Positions 7,647-15,732 of a stretch of 64,000 nt of DNA are shown here, piece by piece (the stretch's first letter is position 1; the number at the start of each line of letters is the position of its first letter). The stretch is from contig NZ_BPLU01000067.1 of the NCBI RefSeq assembly GCF_019656315.1, positions 345,847 through 409,846 of the forward strand, in the 5' to 3' direction. A program made the position numbers and the translations under genes. The DNA comes from Flavobacterium sp. UMI-01. Its GTDB lineage: Bacteria > Bacteroidota > Bacteroidia > Flavobacteriales > Flavobacteriaceae. The notes below the pieces were generated by a model. It made no database searches, was not told the origin of the DNA, and saw only the letters and a program-made list of their open reading frames with translations.

Positions 7647-8117
7647 TTAAAATCTTTGAGTACGTTTTTTGTTTGAATCCCAAAAAACGCCATCGTTTTC
7701 GGTGCTTTCGTCTTCAGGGGTTTCGGGGTCATCGGCTTCGTATGGCCAACTCGGATTGATATTTCCTTCTTTAATGTCGTATAGCCATCCGGGTACTTCT
7801 TTATTCCCAATCATCAACTCCCAATCTTCCCTAAATAACTCTAGGTTTACATTAGGGTTTGCTTTTCGAACCAGCCAATAAGACGCAATTACTTTAACCG
7901 TCTTTTTTAGATTTTCATCTACGACAGTTGGAGCAACAACTGGGTCAGTAGTATCATCCCCAAAAAGGGCTTTTAAATCGTATTTAAACAGATAGGATTT
8001 GCAAAAATCCTCAGCGGCTTTTATCTGTGATATTACTTCATCTTGGTTTCCCCGGGTGATTGCGTTTTGAATCTCTGGGTATAGTTCGGTCGTGAGTTCT
8101 GATGGTTGTACTAACAT
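7647..8117 (-). CDS. Mu gp36-like protein (DUF1320 type)
   Basis: This 156-residue protein starts MLVQPSELTTELYPEIQNAI, the helical opening typical of the gp36/DUF1320 family. A second helix carries LKALFGD, and a hydrophobic VKVIASYWLVRKANP stretch sits around residue 80. The C-terminus is Asp/Glu-rich. In Mu-like phages this family lies in the head gene cluster and is thought to act as a head completion or connector protein. Here it lies between the terminase and portal genes. The stop of the terminase gene and the ATG of this gene share base 8117. Confidence 0.7.
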   Translation of the reverse strand: MLVQPSELTTELYPEIQNAITRGNQDEVISQIKAAEDFCKSYLFKYDLKALFGDDTTDPVVAPTVVDENLKKTVKVIASYWLVRKANPNVNLELFREDWELMIGNKEVPGWLYDIKEGNINPSWPYEADDPETPEDESTENDGVFWDSNKKRTQRF

Positions 8118-9646
8118 TACATTCTATGTTTATTTGCTCCTCTTGGTACAGTTTCAACTGATCCAGGACTTGCGATTGCTTTATTTTCAATTATAACTAC
8201 ACCTCCTTCTATTGTATCGGGTCCGTCAATCTTTTTTGATTTCATATTGAAACTCGTAAATTGTCCCGTATGCCTTTTCATGTTTGGGTCATTTTCTTCT
8301 GACTTATTAAATATTAATTGACCTAATCGATTTTTTGGCTCTAACGTTCCCTCAATTCTGACGTGTTTATCAGGCTTACTTCTTTCGTCGGGAGTAATGG
8401 GTAATGCAATGTTTTGAGCTTCACCTGTTTTGAAAATTAGAGGCAAAAGCACTTGTTCATAAAATGGATCTTGCAAAGCGTTGTTTTCTATGTATATATT
8501 TATAGGGTCAACACCAGCTCTTTTCATATATTGATAGGCTTCAAACATATAATCAACGAATGCAGCGTTTGTCATTTGGTTTAACCAAACTTTGTAAACA
8601 CCATATTTGATGCCTTTTCGACCAATAACAGCTACACATTTACCCGATGAGCTAGTTCTATCTTTATTACTTGGAGCTGGATCGGCATAAGCAACAACAT
8701 AATCACAGTGTCGCAATTGAGGCAATTGGTCAAAGATTATTTCTTTAAATATATCACCATCATCTTCAGGATTGTTGAAATATTCCTTTTCGGCGCTAGA
8801 AGTAGAAATAGTATCTAATACACGATCAATTTGTTCCTCTTTGTTCTTTTGTGGCCACGTGCTTTTTCCTTCCGCATCACGGATATTTACGATATCCCAT
8901 TTATCAGCTTTAGCTCCCATCTCAGTAATACAGCAATATTTAGCAATGATGTTACCACAAGCTATTAATAGCAATCCCGTACTAATTGAGCGTGTTGGTA
9001 TCAACGCCTGCTCTATCCATTTGACACGTTCTTTTACAAGCTCTTCGTTACGGCAAAATTCGTCCGTATCAATATCATCAATCAAAATAACATCTGGACG
9101 GCTCGCATCGTTACGAGTTCCACGGGGTGACTGTCCCGCTCCAATGGCACGGAAGGAAACGCCTTTGCGCGTTTTAAATTCGGAGGACTCCCAAGAACCA
9201 ACCTTTTTTTGTACGCCGTAATCAGCAATAATACGGTTGTTACGTTCCAGGATTCCCTTATAAGGTAAAAGCAACCTTTCGGCATTATCAGCAGAATTCG
9301 AGATTAAAAGAATGTTTTTCTTTTTTCCCGTCATCGCCAGGTAAAGTACTTCCATCATGGTGCGCCCTGACTTTGAGAGTTCTCGCGCCCATGAGCGTAC
9401 TTCGTACCATTCGGCATTAGCTAATACACGTTTGGTTGCTTTAATATGAAATTCAGCGGGTTCGCTGGTATAATAATTTGGAAAGTAGTATTTAAACCAC
9501 TCTTCGGGGTTTTTCTCTAAATGAGCTATTCTTCTAAGTTTCGCCCCGTGGCTTTCGGTTAAGTCAATAGGTGTGGCATTGTCCATGTTTTCACAGAACT
9601 CTCTCCACGCGTCTAAATACTCCTTATTGCTTACTTTTTTAGCCAT
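8117..9646 (-). CDS. Terminase large subunit (Mu gp28-like)
   Basis: The 509-residue packaging motor and nuclease. The ATPase half has a deviant P-loop around 88-97 (ARELSKSGRT), followed by LYLAMTGKKKNILLISNS. The Walker B motif VILIDDIDTDE is near 186-196, and a coupling-motif region (LLLIACGN) follows. The nuclease half begins with DYVVAYADPAPSN, whose Asp is the first metal ligand of the RNase H-like fold. The protein is full length for the family. Its ATG overlaps the end of the small subunit gene by 8 bases, so the two are coupled. Confidence 0.9.
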   Translation of the reverse strand: MAKKVSNKEYLDAWREFCENMDNATPIDLTESHGAKLRRIAHLEKNPEEWFKYYFPNYYTSEPAEFHIKATKRVLANAEWYEVRSWARELSKSGRTMMEVLYLAMTGKKKNILLISNSADNAERLLLPYKGILERNNRIIADYGVQKKVGSWESSEFKTRKGVSFRAIGAGQSPRGTRNDASRPDVILIDDIDTDEFCRNEELVKERVKWIEQALIPTRSISTGLLLIACGNIIAKYCCITEMGAKADKWDIVNIRDAEGKSTWPQKNKEEQIDRVLDTISTSSAEKEYFNNPEDDGDIFKEIIFDQLPQLRHCDYVVAYADPAPSNKDRTSSSGKCVAVIGRKGIKYGVYKVWLNQMTNAAFVDYMFEAYQYMKRAGVDPINIYIENNALQDPFYEQVLLPLIFKTGEAQNIALPITPDERSKPDKHVRIEGTLEPKNRLGQLIFNKSEENDPNMKRHTGQFTSFNMKSKKIDGPDTIEGGVVIIENKAIASPGSVETVPRGANKHRM

Positions 9647-10082
9647 TTTTTAACTTCGAGTTGATAAACTCATCAATGTAATTTTTGAATTTTTTAGCGT
9701 CACTCAAATCAATCGTTTGGATGAACGTTAATAGTTTTCGAGATACTTCTACATATTCGCCAAGTCCTATCTCGGTTTCCAGGCGTTGAATGTTTGAAGT
9801 GATCTTACTCATAACATCCGCTTCCTTTGAATCAGGTACCGGAACATCTCGTTCAGCAATCATTTCGTTCATGGCTTCCAGTTGGTTGTACCAGTGAACC
9901 AGTTGGTTCTCTTTAGTAGTCAACAAACTTTTGCGAAGCTTATCCCAATTATCAGCTACAGCCCATTTACCAATAGTCTTTTCGGTTACGCCCGTGCGTT
10001 CTGCTATCTCCTTAAAGGTGATGCGTTCGCTTACGTATAAGATTCGAGCATACTCGCGCTCCTGTGCTTTAGAAATTCCCAT
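9639..10082 (-). CDS. Terminase small subunit-like HTH protein
   Basis: A 147-residue protein with an N-terminal helix-turn-helix: ERITFKEIAERTGVTEKTIGKWA spans about residues 18-40. A helical C-terminal half follows (EADVMSKITSNIQRLETEIG). This composition fits the DNA-recognising small terminase subunits of Mu-like phages and is supported by its position directly upstream of, and overlapping, the large terminase. It is the first gene of the minus-strand head operon, facing the protease gene across a 144-bp divergent region. Confidence 0.8.
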   Translation of the reverse strand: MGISKAQEREYARILYVSERITFKEIAERTGVTEKTIGKWAVADNWDKLRKSLLTTKENQLVHWYNQLEAMNEMIAERDVPVPDSKEADVMSKITSNIQRLETEIGLGEYVEVSRKLLTFIQTIDLSDAKKFKNYIDEFINSKLKNG

Positions 10083-10136
10083 TTTACTACTTGATTACAG
10101 GGCAAAATTGACTAAAAACACCCCCGATTTAAAATA

Positions 10137-10211
10137 GTTGTGCAAGCCTTGCGCCCTTATTTTCAAAGGGTTGTGAACATTCGCAAGTTTGTACTCTCAA
10201 GAATGCACAAC
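10137..10211. promoter_or_regulatory. Divergent control region with three nested inverted repeats
   Basis: Between the divergent terminase and protease genes, GTTGTGCA (10137-10144) pairs with TGCACAAC (10204-10211). CTTGCG (10148-10153) pairs with CGCAAG (10182-10187), and CCCTT (10154-10158) with AAGGG (10166-10170). A further GTTGTGAA lies at 10170-10177. The layered symmetry and repeated GTTGTG suggest an operator for a late-gene activator (the role of Mor/C in Mu) acting on both directions, or a structured leader. No clear TAnnTTTG box is visible. Confidence 0.45.
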
Positions 10212-10226
10212 CTTAATTTTTAGCAA

Positions 10227-11219
10227 GTGAGTAATAAGTTTAAAAAAATTGACAAAGAGTTTTGCTTAACGGATAACAGCGTCAATGTGTACGGTTATCG
10301 CCTGTTGACGTCTGGACTGGATTTGGCACAATACAAAAGAAATCCTATTGGTTTTTTGATGCATGACCGTGACGGTGGTGTGATTGTAAAATGGGAAGAC
10401 TTGCGCATTGAAGACGACAAACTATTTGGTAAGCCAGTTGTCAATTTATCACATCCAAAAGGCGAAGACATCGCAGCGCAAGTGGAAAACGGATTTATCA
10501 ATGCCGCCTCAATGGGTAAGATTGTGGTTCTGGAAGCATCTGACGATAAAGATTTGATGCTACCCGGACAAACAGGCCCTACAGTTACCAAATGGTTTCC
10601 TCGTGAAATTTCCTTTGTTGACATTCCGGGCAATCACAACGCACTAGCTAATCTCTACGACATAAACGATAACGAGCTAAACCTAGCTGATTTTGTAAAA
10701 CCTAAACCTAAAGAAATGAGTAAAATTCTTTTAACAGCCGCTATGCTTACGGCTCTAAACCTAAGCGATAAGTCAACTGATGATGATGCTAATAAAGCAT
10801 TTCAGGACTTGATAGACAAGGCTGGTAAAGTACCAGGACTAGAAAAGGATTTAGCGGATAAAACCACGGCTTTGACTGCTAAAGAAAAAGAAGTCGAAGA
10901 CTTAAAAGCCGCAAACGTAACCAAAGAAGTTCAAGACTTATTGGACAAAGGAAAAGCGGACAAAAAATTGACAACTGCCTTAGCAACAGAATTGGCGGAC
11001 AGTTTTGCAGGTAATCCAGCAGGATTGAAAAAATTAATCGAAGCGATGCCTGCTCAAACCTTGATTACCGAGAATTTGGGTGACAAAACAGGCTCTGAGT
11101 CATTTGTTGGTAAGTCATGGGACGACTTATACGCTTCTAATGAACTGGAAGTAGTAAGAACCAAGTTCCCTGACTTGTACGAAACCTTGAGAAAAGAAAA
11201 ATTTCCTAATAACGCTTAA
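10227..11219 (+). CDS. Prohead protease with C-terminal scaffold domain
   Basis: The gene starts with GTG (MSNKFKKIDKEF). The N-terminal part, about 1-150, resembles Caudovirales prohead proteases: MHDRDG contains a candidate catalytic His46, and INAASMGK contains a candidate Ser95, followed by KWFPREISFVDIPGNHNA. From about residue 163 the protein becomes Lys/Glu/Asp-rich and helical (KDLADKTTALTAKEKEVEDL), typical of a scaffold. An in-frame ATG at 10716 could yield the scaffold part alone, as in Mu where the scaffold is nested in the protease gene. It lies 11 bases upstream of the capsid gene. Confidence 0.8.
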   Translation: MSNKFKKIDKEFCLTDNSVNVYGYRLLTSGLDLAQYKRNPIGFLMHDRDGGVIVKWEDLRIEDDKLFGKPVVNLSHPKGEDIAAQVENGFINAASMGKIVVLEASDDKDLMLPGQTGPTVTKWFPREISFVDIPGNHNALANLYDINDNELNLADFVKPKPKEMSKILLTAAMLTALNLSDKSTDDDANKAFQDLIDKAGKVPGLEKDLADKTTALTAKEKEVEDLKAANVTKEVQDLLDKGKADKKLTTALATELADSFAGNPAGLKKLIEAMPAQTLITENLGDKTGSESFVGKSWDDLYASNELEVVRTKFPDLYETLRKEKFPNNA

Positions 11220-11230
11220 TTAAATCAATT

Positions 11231-12193
11231 ATGGCAAATCCAAAAATACCACAAGAGTTTTGGAGCTCTTATATCGTAGAAAAGCTACGTAGAACAAACC
11301 CACACATCAACCTTTGTTTCGATGAGTCGAAATATGTAAAAGGAGGTTCGATTGTGTATTTACCACAAGCAGGTGCAAAACCTACTGTTGTAAAAAACAG
11401 AGCCTTTGGAGCGGGTACAGCAGTACAACGTGGTGACAAGGCAGTAATGTACGCTTTGGATGTATTTACTACTGATCCTACAGCGATTACTAATGCGGAA
11501 GCTTTAGAAATCAGCTACGAGAAAACCGATTCAGTATTGGCCGATCATACTGATACATTAGCTGAGACTATTGGTGATGAGTTAGTGTACACTTGGATAA
11601 GAGGTGTGAAACCAGTCGTAGGCGGTGGAACTACAGTTGAGTTTTTACCAGCAGGTCGAAGAATTGCAACAACGGGTGCGGCTACGGCTGTGAATCCAGA
11701 GGATGGTCAAACGGGAACCCGTAAGGCACATACCTACAAAGAGGCTCAAGCCATGCAAGCAAAGTTCAATAAAGATGGTGTGCCCGCTAAGGATCGCTAT
11801 GCGATGTTAGAATCATATATGTACCAAGAATTTATTGACTCGTTGTCAGCAAACCAAATGGCAGCCTTTCAAGAGTCGGCAGACTTGGAAAATGGTATTG
11901 TCGGAAAGTTTGCAGGGTTCTCATTCCTAGAGAGAAGTTCAGTTTTAGCTATTCAAGCTAATGGAACTTTTAGATTGCCAGGTGAAGCTCTTGGAGCTAC
12001 GGACAACTTAGCTAGCATCTACTGGCAAAAACAATCAGTAACGAAAGCCGTGGGTGATACCAAACTTTTCCAAGACATGGACAACCCATTGTATTATGGT
12101 GATATCCACTCTGGATTAGTAAAAATGGGAGGCCGTTGCCGTCGTGAAGACTGGAAAGGTATAGGAGTAGTGGTTCAAGCTGCAACTGTTTAA
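11231..12193 (+). CDS. Major capsid protein
   Basis: A 320-residue protein immediately downstream of the protease/scaffold gene, with a transcription terminator after its stop, as expected for a very highly expressed gene. It begins MANPKIPQEFWSSYIVEKLRRTNPHINLC. It has an internal VYLPQAGAKPTVV strand region and the segment RYAMLESYMYQEFIDSL around 193-209, consistent with an HK97-fold capsid of the Bacteroidota type. I assign it from position, size and composition more than from a signature motif. Confidence 0.8.
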   Translation: MANPKIPQEFWSSYIVEKLRRTNPHINLCFDESKYVKGGSIVYLPQAGAKPTVVKNRAFGAGTAVQRGDKAVMYALDVFTTDPTAITNAEALEISYEKTDSVLADHTDTLAETIGDELVYTWIRGVKPVVGGGTTVEFLPAGRRIATTGAATAVNPEDGQTGTRKAHTYKEAQAMQAKFNKDGVPAKDRYAMLESYMYQEFIDSLSANQMAAFQESADLENGIVGKFAGFSFLERSSVLAIQANGTFRLPGEALGATDNLASIYWQKQSVTKAVGDTKLFQDMDNPLYYGDIHSGLVKMGGRCRREDWKGIGVVVQAATV

Positions 12194-12218
12194 TCTTATG
12201 AAATAGAATATAAATAGT

Positions 12219-12257
12219 AAAAGGCTGTCTCTTGAGTGATGGCAGCCTTTTTTTTTA
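12219..12257 (+). terminator. Terminator after the capsid gene
   Basis: AAAAGGCTGTC pairs with GGCAGCCTTTT (one T-G pair), followed by a run of nine or so T. It separates the protease-capsid unit from the lysis and tail genes, and probably only reduces read-through because no strong promoter is obvious downstream. Confidence 0.85.
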
Positions 12258-12267
12258 ACCTACGAAC

Positions 12268-12603
12268 ATGATAGATATAATTGACAGTATCATGGATTTT
12301 TTGAAAAAATTCAACCCGTACATATTAGGCGGTGCCACAGGCTCAGTCATTCACAGGATGCGTACCCAAATGTCTTGGAGTGAGTTTATAAAATCAGTGG
12401 TCGTGTCCATTTTTATCTCTATTTGTGTGGGTATTGCTTGCAAGGATTATTTAGAAATCGAAAATGAGAATATTGTTTTTGTGGCTTGTGGTCTCTCAGG
12501 TACATTTTCAAAACTCATCTTGGATGAAATTGAACAAATATTAAAACTCGCTTCCATTTACGCAAAGTTGAAATTGGGGGTTAGCAAAAAAACAGAAGAA
12601 TGA
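12268..12603 (+). CDS. Phage holin
   Basis: A 111-residue protein with an N-terminal amphipathic helix (IIDSIMDFLKKF). A short hydrophobic ILGGATGSVIH segment follows, then two membrane segments (about 40-57, SVVVSIFISICVGIAC; about 66-84, NIVFVACGLSGTFSKLIL) and a charged tail. This resembles the LydA/holin-3 type found next to amidases in Bacteroidota phages. The stop overlaps the ATG of the amidase (ATGA), as in a holin-endolysin pair. It would permeabilise the inner membrane at the lysis time. Confidence 0.75.
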   Translation: MIDIIDSIMDFLKKFNPYILGGATGSVIHRMRTQMSWSEFIKSVVVSIFISICVGIACKDYLEIENENIVFVACGLSGTFSKLILDEIEQILKLASIYAKLKLGVSKKTEE

Positions 12604-13010
12604 GGACTATAAAGTATTTAGCAATTCATTGTACGGCTACAGCACAAAAAACGACAATCTCTAGTATTCAAAATTATTGGAAAACCAACTTAGGTTGGAA
12701 AAACCCTGGTTATCATTACATCATTAAGACTGACGGTGAAGTGGTCAATTTGTTACCAATAGACCAAGTGTCTAACGGTGTAGCTGGTTTCAACAACGTG
12801 TTAATCAATATCTCTTATATAGGTGGTATCGATGTAAAAGGAGCGCCAAAAGACACAAGAACTCCAGAGCAAAAAACAGCAATGCTACAACTGCTCACCG
12901 AATTAAAAAAACAATTTCCAAACGCCATCATACAAGGACATCGTGATTTTCCAAAAGTTGCAAAAGCCTGTCCGAGTTTCGATGCAAAAACAGAATATCA
13001 AAACTTATAA
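12600..13010 (+). CDS. N-acetylmuramoyl-L-alanine amidase (endolysin, T7 lysozyme type)
   Basis: A single amidase_2 domain of 136 residues with no signal peptide, so release depends on the holin. Zinc ligands are visible as His10 (LAIHCTAT), His114 (QGHRD) and Cys124 (KACPSFD). Tyr38 in NPGYHY and Lys122 correspond to the catalytic Tyr and Lys of T7 lysozyme. The enzyme cuts the bond between MurNAc and L-Ala in peptidoglycan. It overlaps the holin gene by four bases and is followed six bases later by a spanin-type lipoprotein. Confidence 0.9.
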   Translation: MRTIKYLAIHCTATAQKTTISSIQNYWKTNLGWKNPGYHYIIKTDGEVVNLLPIDQVSNGVAGFNNVLINISYIGGIDVKGAPKDTRTPEQKTAMLQLLTELKKQFPNAIIQGHRDFPKVAKACPSFDAKTEYQNL

Positions 13011-13016
13011 ATCAAT

Positions 13017-13532
13017 ATGAAAAACATCAACCTCAAAAATCTGTTGTCTGTACTTGTTTTGTTTTGTTTGTTGGCCACAACACTAAGTTCTTGCAAAAGT
13101 TCTAGTGTTGTTCCACCAACAACCACAGAGACAACAACCACAACAAATGTGACCACGGTAATACGTGACACCGTATTTGAAATACAAAAAGACAGTAGCT
13201 ATTATAAAGCTTATGTCGAATGTATCAACGGCAAACCTGTTATCAATCAAAAGGAAAAAGTCGAGAGTAAAAAAGGCGCGTATCTGCAACCCCCAAAGGT
13301 CAACCTAAAGGATAATATACTCACTGTTGATTGTACCGCTGAAGCGCAAAAGCTTTTCGCACAATGGAAGGACGTTTATATCAAAGAGAATAAGTCCACT
13401 ATTGAAAAAGTACCGTATCCAGTACCCGCCGAATTTTCGTGGTGGGAAAAAACACAAATCATTCTAGGACGAATTTTTATTGGAATAGCCGTTTTACTCG
13501 GTTTGGGATTTGCCTTTAAAAACCGAAATTAA
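13017..13532 (+). CDS. Probable unimolecular spanin (lipoprotein with C-terminal TM)
   Basis: The 171-residue product has an N-terminal lipoprotein signal with the lipobox LSSC (acylated Cys26). A Thr-rich linker and a periplasmic beta/alpha region follow. A C-terminal hydrophobic segment around 147-166 (IILGRIFIGIAVLLGLGFAF) ends in KNRN. An outer-membrane lipid anchor plus an inner-membrane helix in one chain is the u-spanin architecture, which fuses the two membranes in the last step of lysis. Its position right after holin and amidase supports this. The assignment is from topology, not from similarity to a named spanin. Confidence 0.7.
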   Translation: MKNINLKNLLSVLVLFCLLATTLSSCKSSSVVPPTTTETTTTTNVTTVIRDTVFEIQKDSSYYKAYVECINGKPVINQKEKVESKKGAYLQPPKVNLKDNILTVDCTAEAQKLFAQWKDVYIKENKSTIEKVPYPVPAEFSWWEKTQIILGRIFIGIAVLLGLGFAFKNRN

Positions 13533-13555
13533 AAACCATTTAAAACCATTTTAAA

Positions 13556-14050
13556 ATGTCAAATAAAGATAAAGCAGCGGATTATTTCGCCAGACACAAA
13601 GAAAGTCAAGAATGTCACATCACTAGTGACGGACGTGTATTTCACTCCATTGGTACAGCCAAAGGATTTGCCAACACATTGAAAGATGACACGGTGAAAT
13701 CCTATACTAGAGCGGAAGTTGCACAACCAACTAAAATTGTGGTTCAAAATACAGAATCAGAAGATGAAGGTTTAGGTAACAAAGGTTCTGAGGACAAAGG
13801 CTCTGAAGACAAAGGTTCTGAAGACAATGGTTCTGAGGACAAAGGTTCTGAGGACGAAGGTTCTGAGGACGAAGAAAAAGTACAGGCTTTAGATGCTTTG
13901 AAAAACTTTGATGCTTCTGTAGCTCAGTATTCAGAAATTAAAGCTTTAGTAAAAGCTTTAGGGTTAGATACTGAAAACCAAAAACAAGACACTTTGATTG
14001 CAGCTCTTGAAGCGTACAAAGTAATTATTAATACTGAAGTACAAGAATAA
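13556..14050 (+). CDS. Hypothetical protein with GSED(K) pentapeptide repeats
   Basis: The 164-residue product opens with a compact domain (NKDKAADYFARHKESQECHITSDGRVFHS), resembling small phage proteins encoded just before the tail sheath. Six tandem GSED-K/N/E pentapeptides follow (about residues 77-106), then a helical C-terminal domain (LKNFDASVAQYSEIKALVKAL). The middle is certainly disordered and acidic. The stop overlaps the sheath ATG by one base. The role is unknown; a head-tail or tail assembly accessory is possible from position. Confidence 0.65.
   Translation: MSNKDKAADYFARHKESQECHITSDGRVFHSIGTAKGFANTLKDDTVKSYTRAEVAQPTKIVVQNTESEDEGLGNKGSEDKGSEDKGSEDNGSEDKGSEDEGSEDEEKVQALDALKNFDASVAQYSEIKALVKALGLDTENQKQDTLIAALEAYKVIINTEVQE
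13784..13873 (+). repeat. Six tandem 15-bp repeats inside a coding region
   Basis: The unit GGTTCTGAGGACAAA is repeated six times with third-position and AAA/AAT/GAA variation. It encodes the pentapeptide GSED followed by K, N or E. The repeats keep the frame, so copy-number change would only lengthen or shorten a linker. Confidence 0.9.
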
Positions 14051-15204
14051 TGGCACAAGGAACTGGAACGCCAAAGGTAAACGTAGTTGTTACTAATGGC
14101 AACCTACAACGTCAAGTACAAGTACTGGATGGCGTTGCAGGACTCGTGGGAACTTCGGTTTCTAAAATTGGTGAAATTGTCACCGTTTATAATTATGACG
14201 ATGCTGTGGCTAAAGGCTATACCGTAGCTGACGAACCATTCTTAAATAAAGCAATCCAATTGTTTTATCAAGAATTGGGCGGAAATCAGGCGTTGACCAT
14301 CTTAGGAGTGGAGGATACCATGACTTTGACGCAAATGGCAACCGCTACTAATACTAATGGTTTGAAAAAACTATTACTTGCTGCACAAGGGGAAATTACA
14401 GTTGTAGGATTGATTCGTCAACCAGCTGAAGCTTATACACCCGCTGAAGATCACTTTTTGGATGATGATGTTGAGTCGGCTTTATTGGCTTCAAAAACCT
14501 TGGCACAATACCAACAATCCATTAACAAGCCCGTTCGTATCCTAATTGAAGGACGTGTTGCTGACTTGACCGCTGATGTATTTGAACCGAATACAGCGGC
14601 GAATGGCTATGCGGGTATCGTCTTAGGGAGTAATCTTAACGATGGTTCTGGGGCGGTTGCGTTGGCTTTGGCTAGAGCTGTTAAATATGGCGCTCATGTA
14701 AAATTGGGCAACGGTCAAAACGGTGCTCTATCTATTTCACAAGCATATATTGGCGATAAGCCTCTCGAAGACTTTTTTCCTGAAGAGTTGGACGCTTTTG
14801 CTAATGCCGGGTATATCATTATGCACCGTCGTGATGGTGCAGCGGGTTATTATTTTGGGCGTGACAATATGGCCTCTGATGATGATTTCAGAATCTTAGT
14901 GCATGGTCGTTTGGTCGATAAAGCACAACGTGTGGCAGTAGCAACAGCAACCCCACTATTGGAAACAACGGTACGTGTGGATGATGACGGACAAATCAAC
15001 GCTACAGATGCGAAGCATTTAGAAAACGAGATTAGTCAACAATTGCTTTCGCAAATGGCTGGACAAGTCAGTAATGTGGATGTGAACGTCCCAACCGATG
15101 TGGACATCGTGAACACAAGCACGGGTGAAATTGAAGTAAAAATATTGCCATTAGGATATTTAACCTGGTTGCAAGTAACGATTGGTTTAACCTCTAACAT
15201 ATAA
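14050..15204 (+). CDS. Contractile tail sheath protein (DUF2586 type)
   Basis: A 384-residue protein that fits the DUF2586/tail sheath family of Bacteroidota Mu-like phages. It starts PKVNVVVTNGNLQRQVQVLDG and has a long beta-rich middle. The domain around 270-345 contains YYFGRDNMASDDDFRILVHGRLVDKAQRV, the conserved 'grdNM..ddd...l..gRv.DKa.R' block. The C-terminal VDVNVPTDVDIVNTSTGEIEVKILPLG is the sheath handshake region. It defines the virion as a myovirus. It is directly followed by the tail tube gene. Confidence 0.85.
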   Translation: MAQGTGTPKVNVVVTNGNLQRQVQVLDGVAGLVGTSVSKIGEIVTVYNYDDAVAKGYTVADEPFLNKAIQLFYQELGGNQALTILGVEDTMTLTQMATATNTNGLKKLLLAAQGEITVVGLIRQPAEAYTPAEDHFLDDDVESALLASKTLAQYQQSINKPVRILIEGRVADLTADVFEPNTAANGYAGIVLGSNLNDGSGAVALALARAVKYGAHVKLGNGQNGALSISQAYIGDKPLEDFFPEELDAFANAGYIIMHRRDGAAGYYFGRDNMASDDDFRILVHGRLVDKAQRVAVATATPLLETTVRVDDDGQINATDAKHLENEISQQLLSQMAGQVSNVDVNVPTDVDIVNTSTGEIEVKILPLGYLTWLQVTIGLTSNI

Positions 15205-15207
15205 GCT

Positions 15208-15645
15208 ATGGCGAATGTAAATATAACATCTGATGAGTGTGCATGGGCACGCTTTGAAGTTAAAATCTTAGGCCGTACCATCAAAGGATTACGTGGCTTT
15301 GGCTTCAAGAAGGAAGTGGAAAAAGAACACTTATACGGTGCGGGTGATGACGCTATCGACATCCAAAATGGGAATAAAAAGAACTCAGGAAGCATCAAGG
15401 TTTTAGGCTTTGAAGCCGATGCTATGAACAAAGCAGCTCGAGATGCTGGCTTTGATGATATTACTGATGTACCTCACGAAGCAATTGTGATTACTTGTGC
15501 TTACAAAAAACGTGCGACTGATCCTGTAAAAACATACATCGCCTCAGGTGTAGCCTTTACAGAAGCGGGTGTCGATATGGAGCAAAATGCCAAACATCGT
15601 GAAATTACTTTGCCATATTTGGCTATGAATGTAGTGTTGCCATAA
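15208..15645 (+). CDS. Tail tube protein
   Basis: A 145-residue beta-rich protein three bases after the sheath stop, the expected place for the inner tube protein of a contractile tail. Features include EVKILGRTIKGLRGFGFKKE near 17-36, and a family-like acidic YGAGDDAIDIQNG followed by KKNSGSIKVLGFEAD. The tube is assembled around the tape measure and passes DNA through the envelope. Confidence 0.8.
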   Translation: MANVNITSDECAWARFEVKILGRTIKGLRGFGFKKEVEKEHLYGAGDDAIDIQNGNKKNSGSIKVLGFEADAMNKAARDAGFDDITDVPHEAIVITCAYKKRATDPVKTYIASGVAFTEAGVDMEQNAKHREITLPYLAMNVVLP

Positions 15646-15659
15646 ATCCTCCCCCTTTC

Positions 15660-15678
15660 CCCCTCCTAAGGAGGGGGT
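15660..15678. repeat. G/C-rich perfect hairpin between tail genes
   Basis: CCCCCTCC, TAA, GGAGGGGG forms a perfect 8-bp stem, extraordinarily G/C-rich for this AT-rich region. It is set in a longer C-rich/G-rich context (15647-15690). It has no T-run, so it is not a standard terminator. It may reduce expression of genes after the tail tube or be a dispersed repeat. Confidence 0.6.
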
Positions 15679-15732
15679 GACTGGGTGGAATATTGAAACG
15701 AATTAAACAAAACGAAATACTTATACAACAAA

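Noticed and set aside
13770..13880. CRISPR-like array
   Set aside because: The 15-bp repeats are in frame without spacers and encode GSED pentapeptides.
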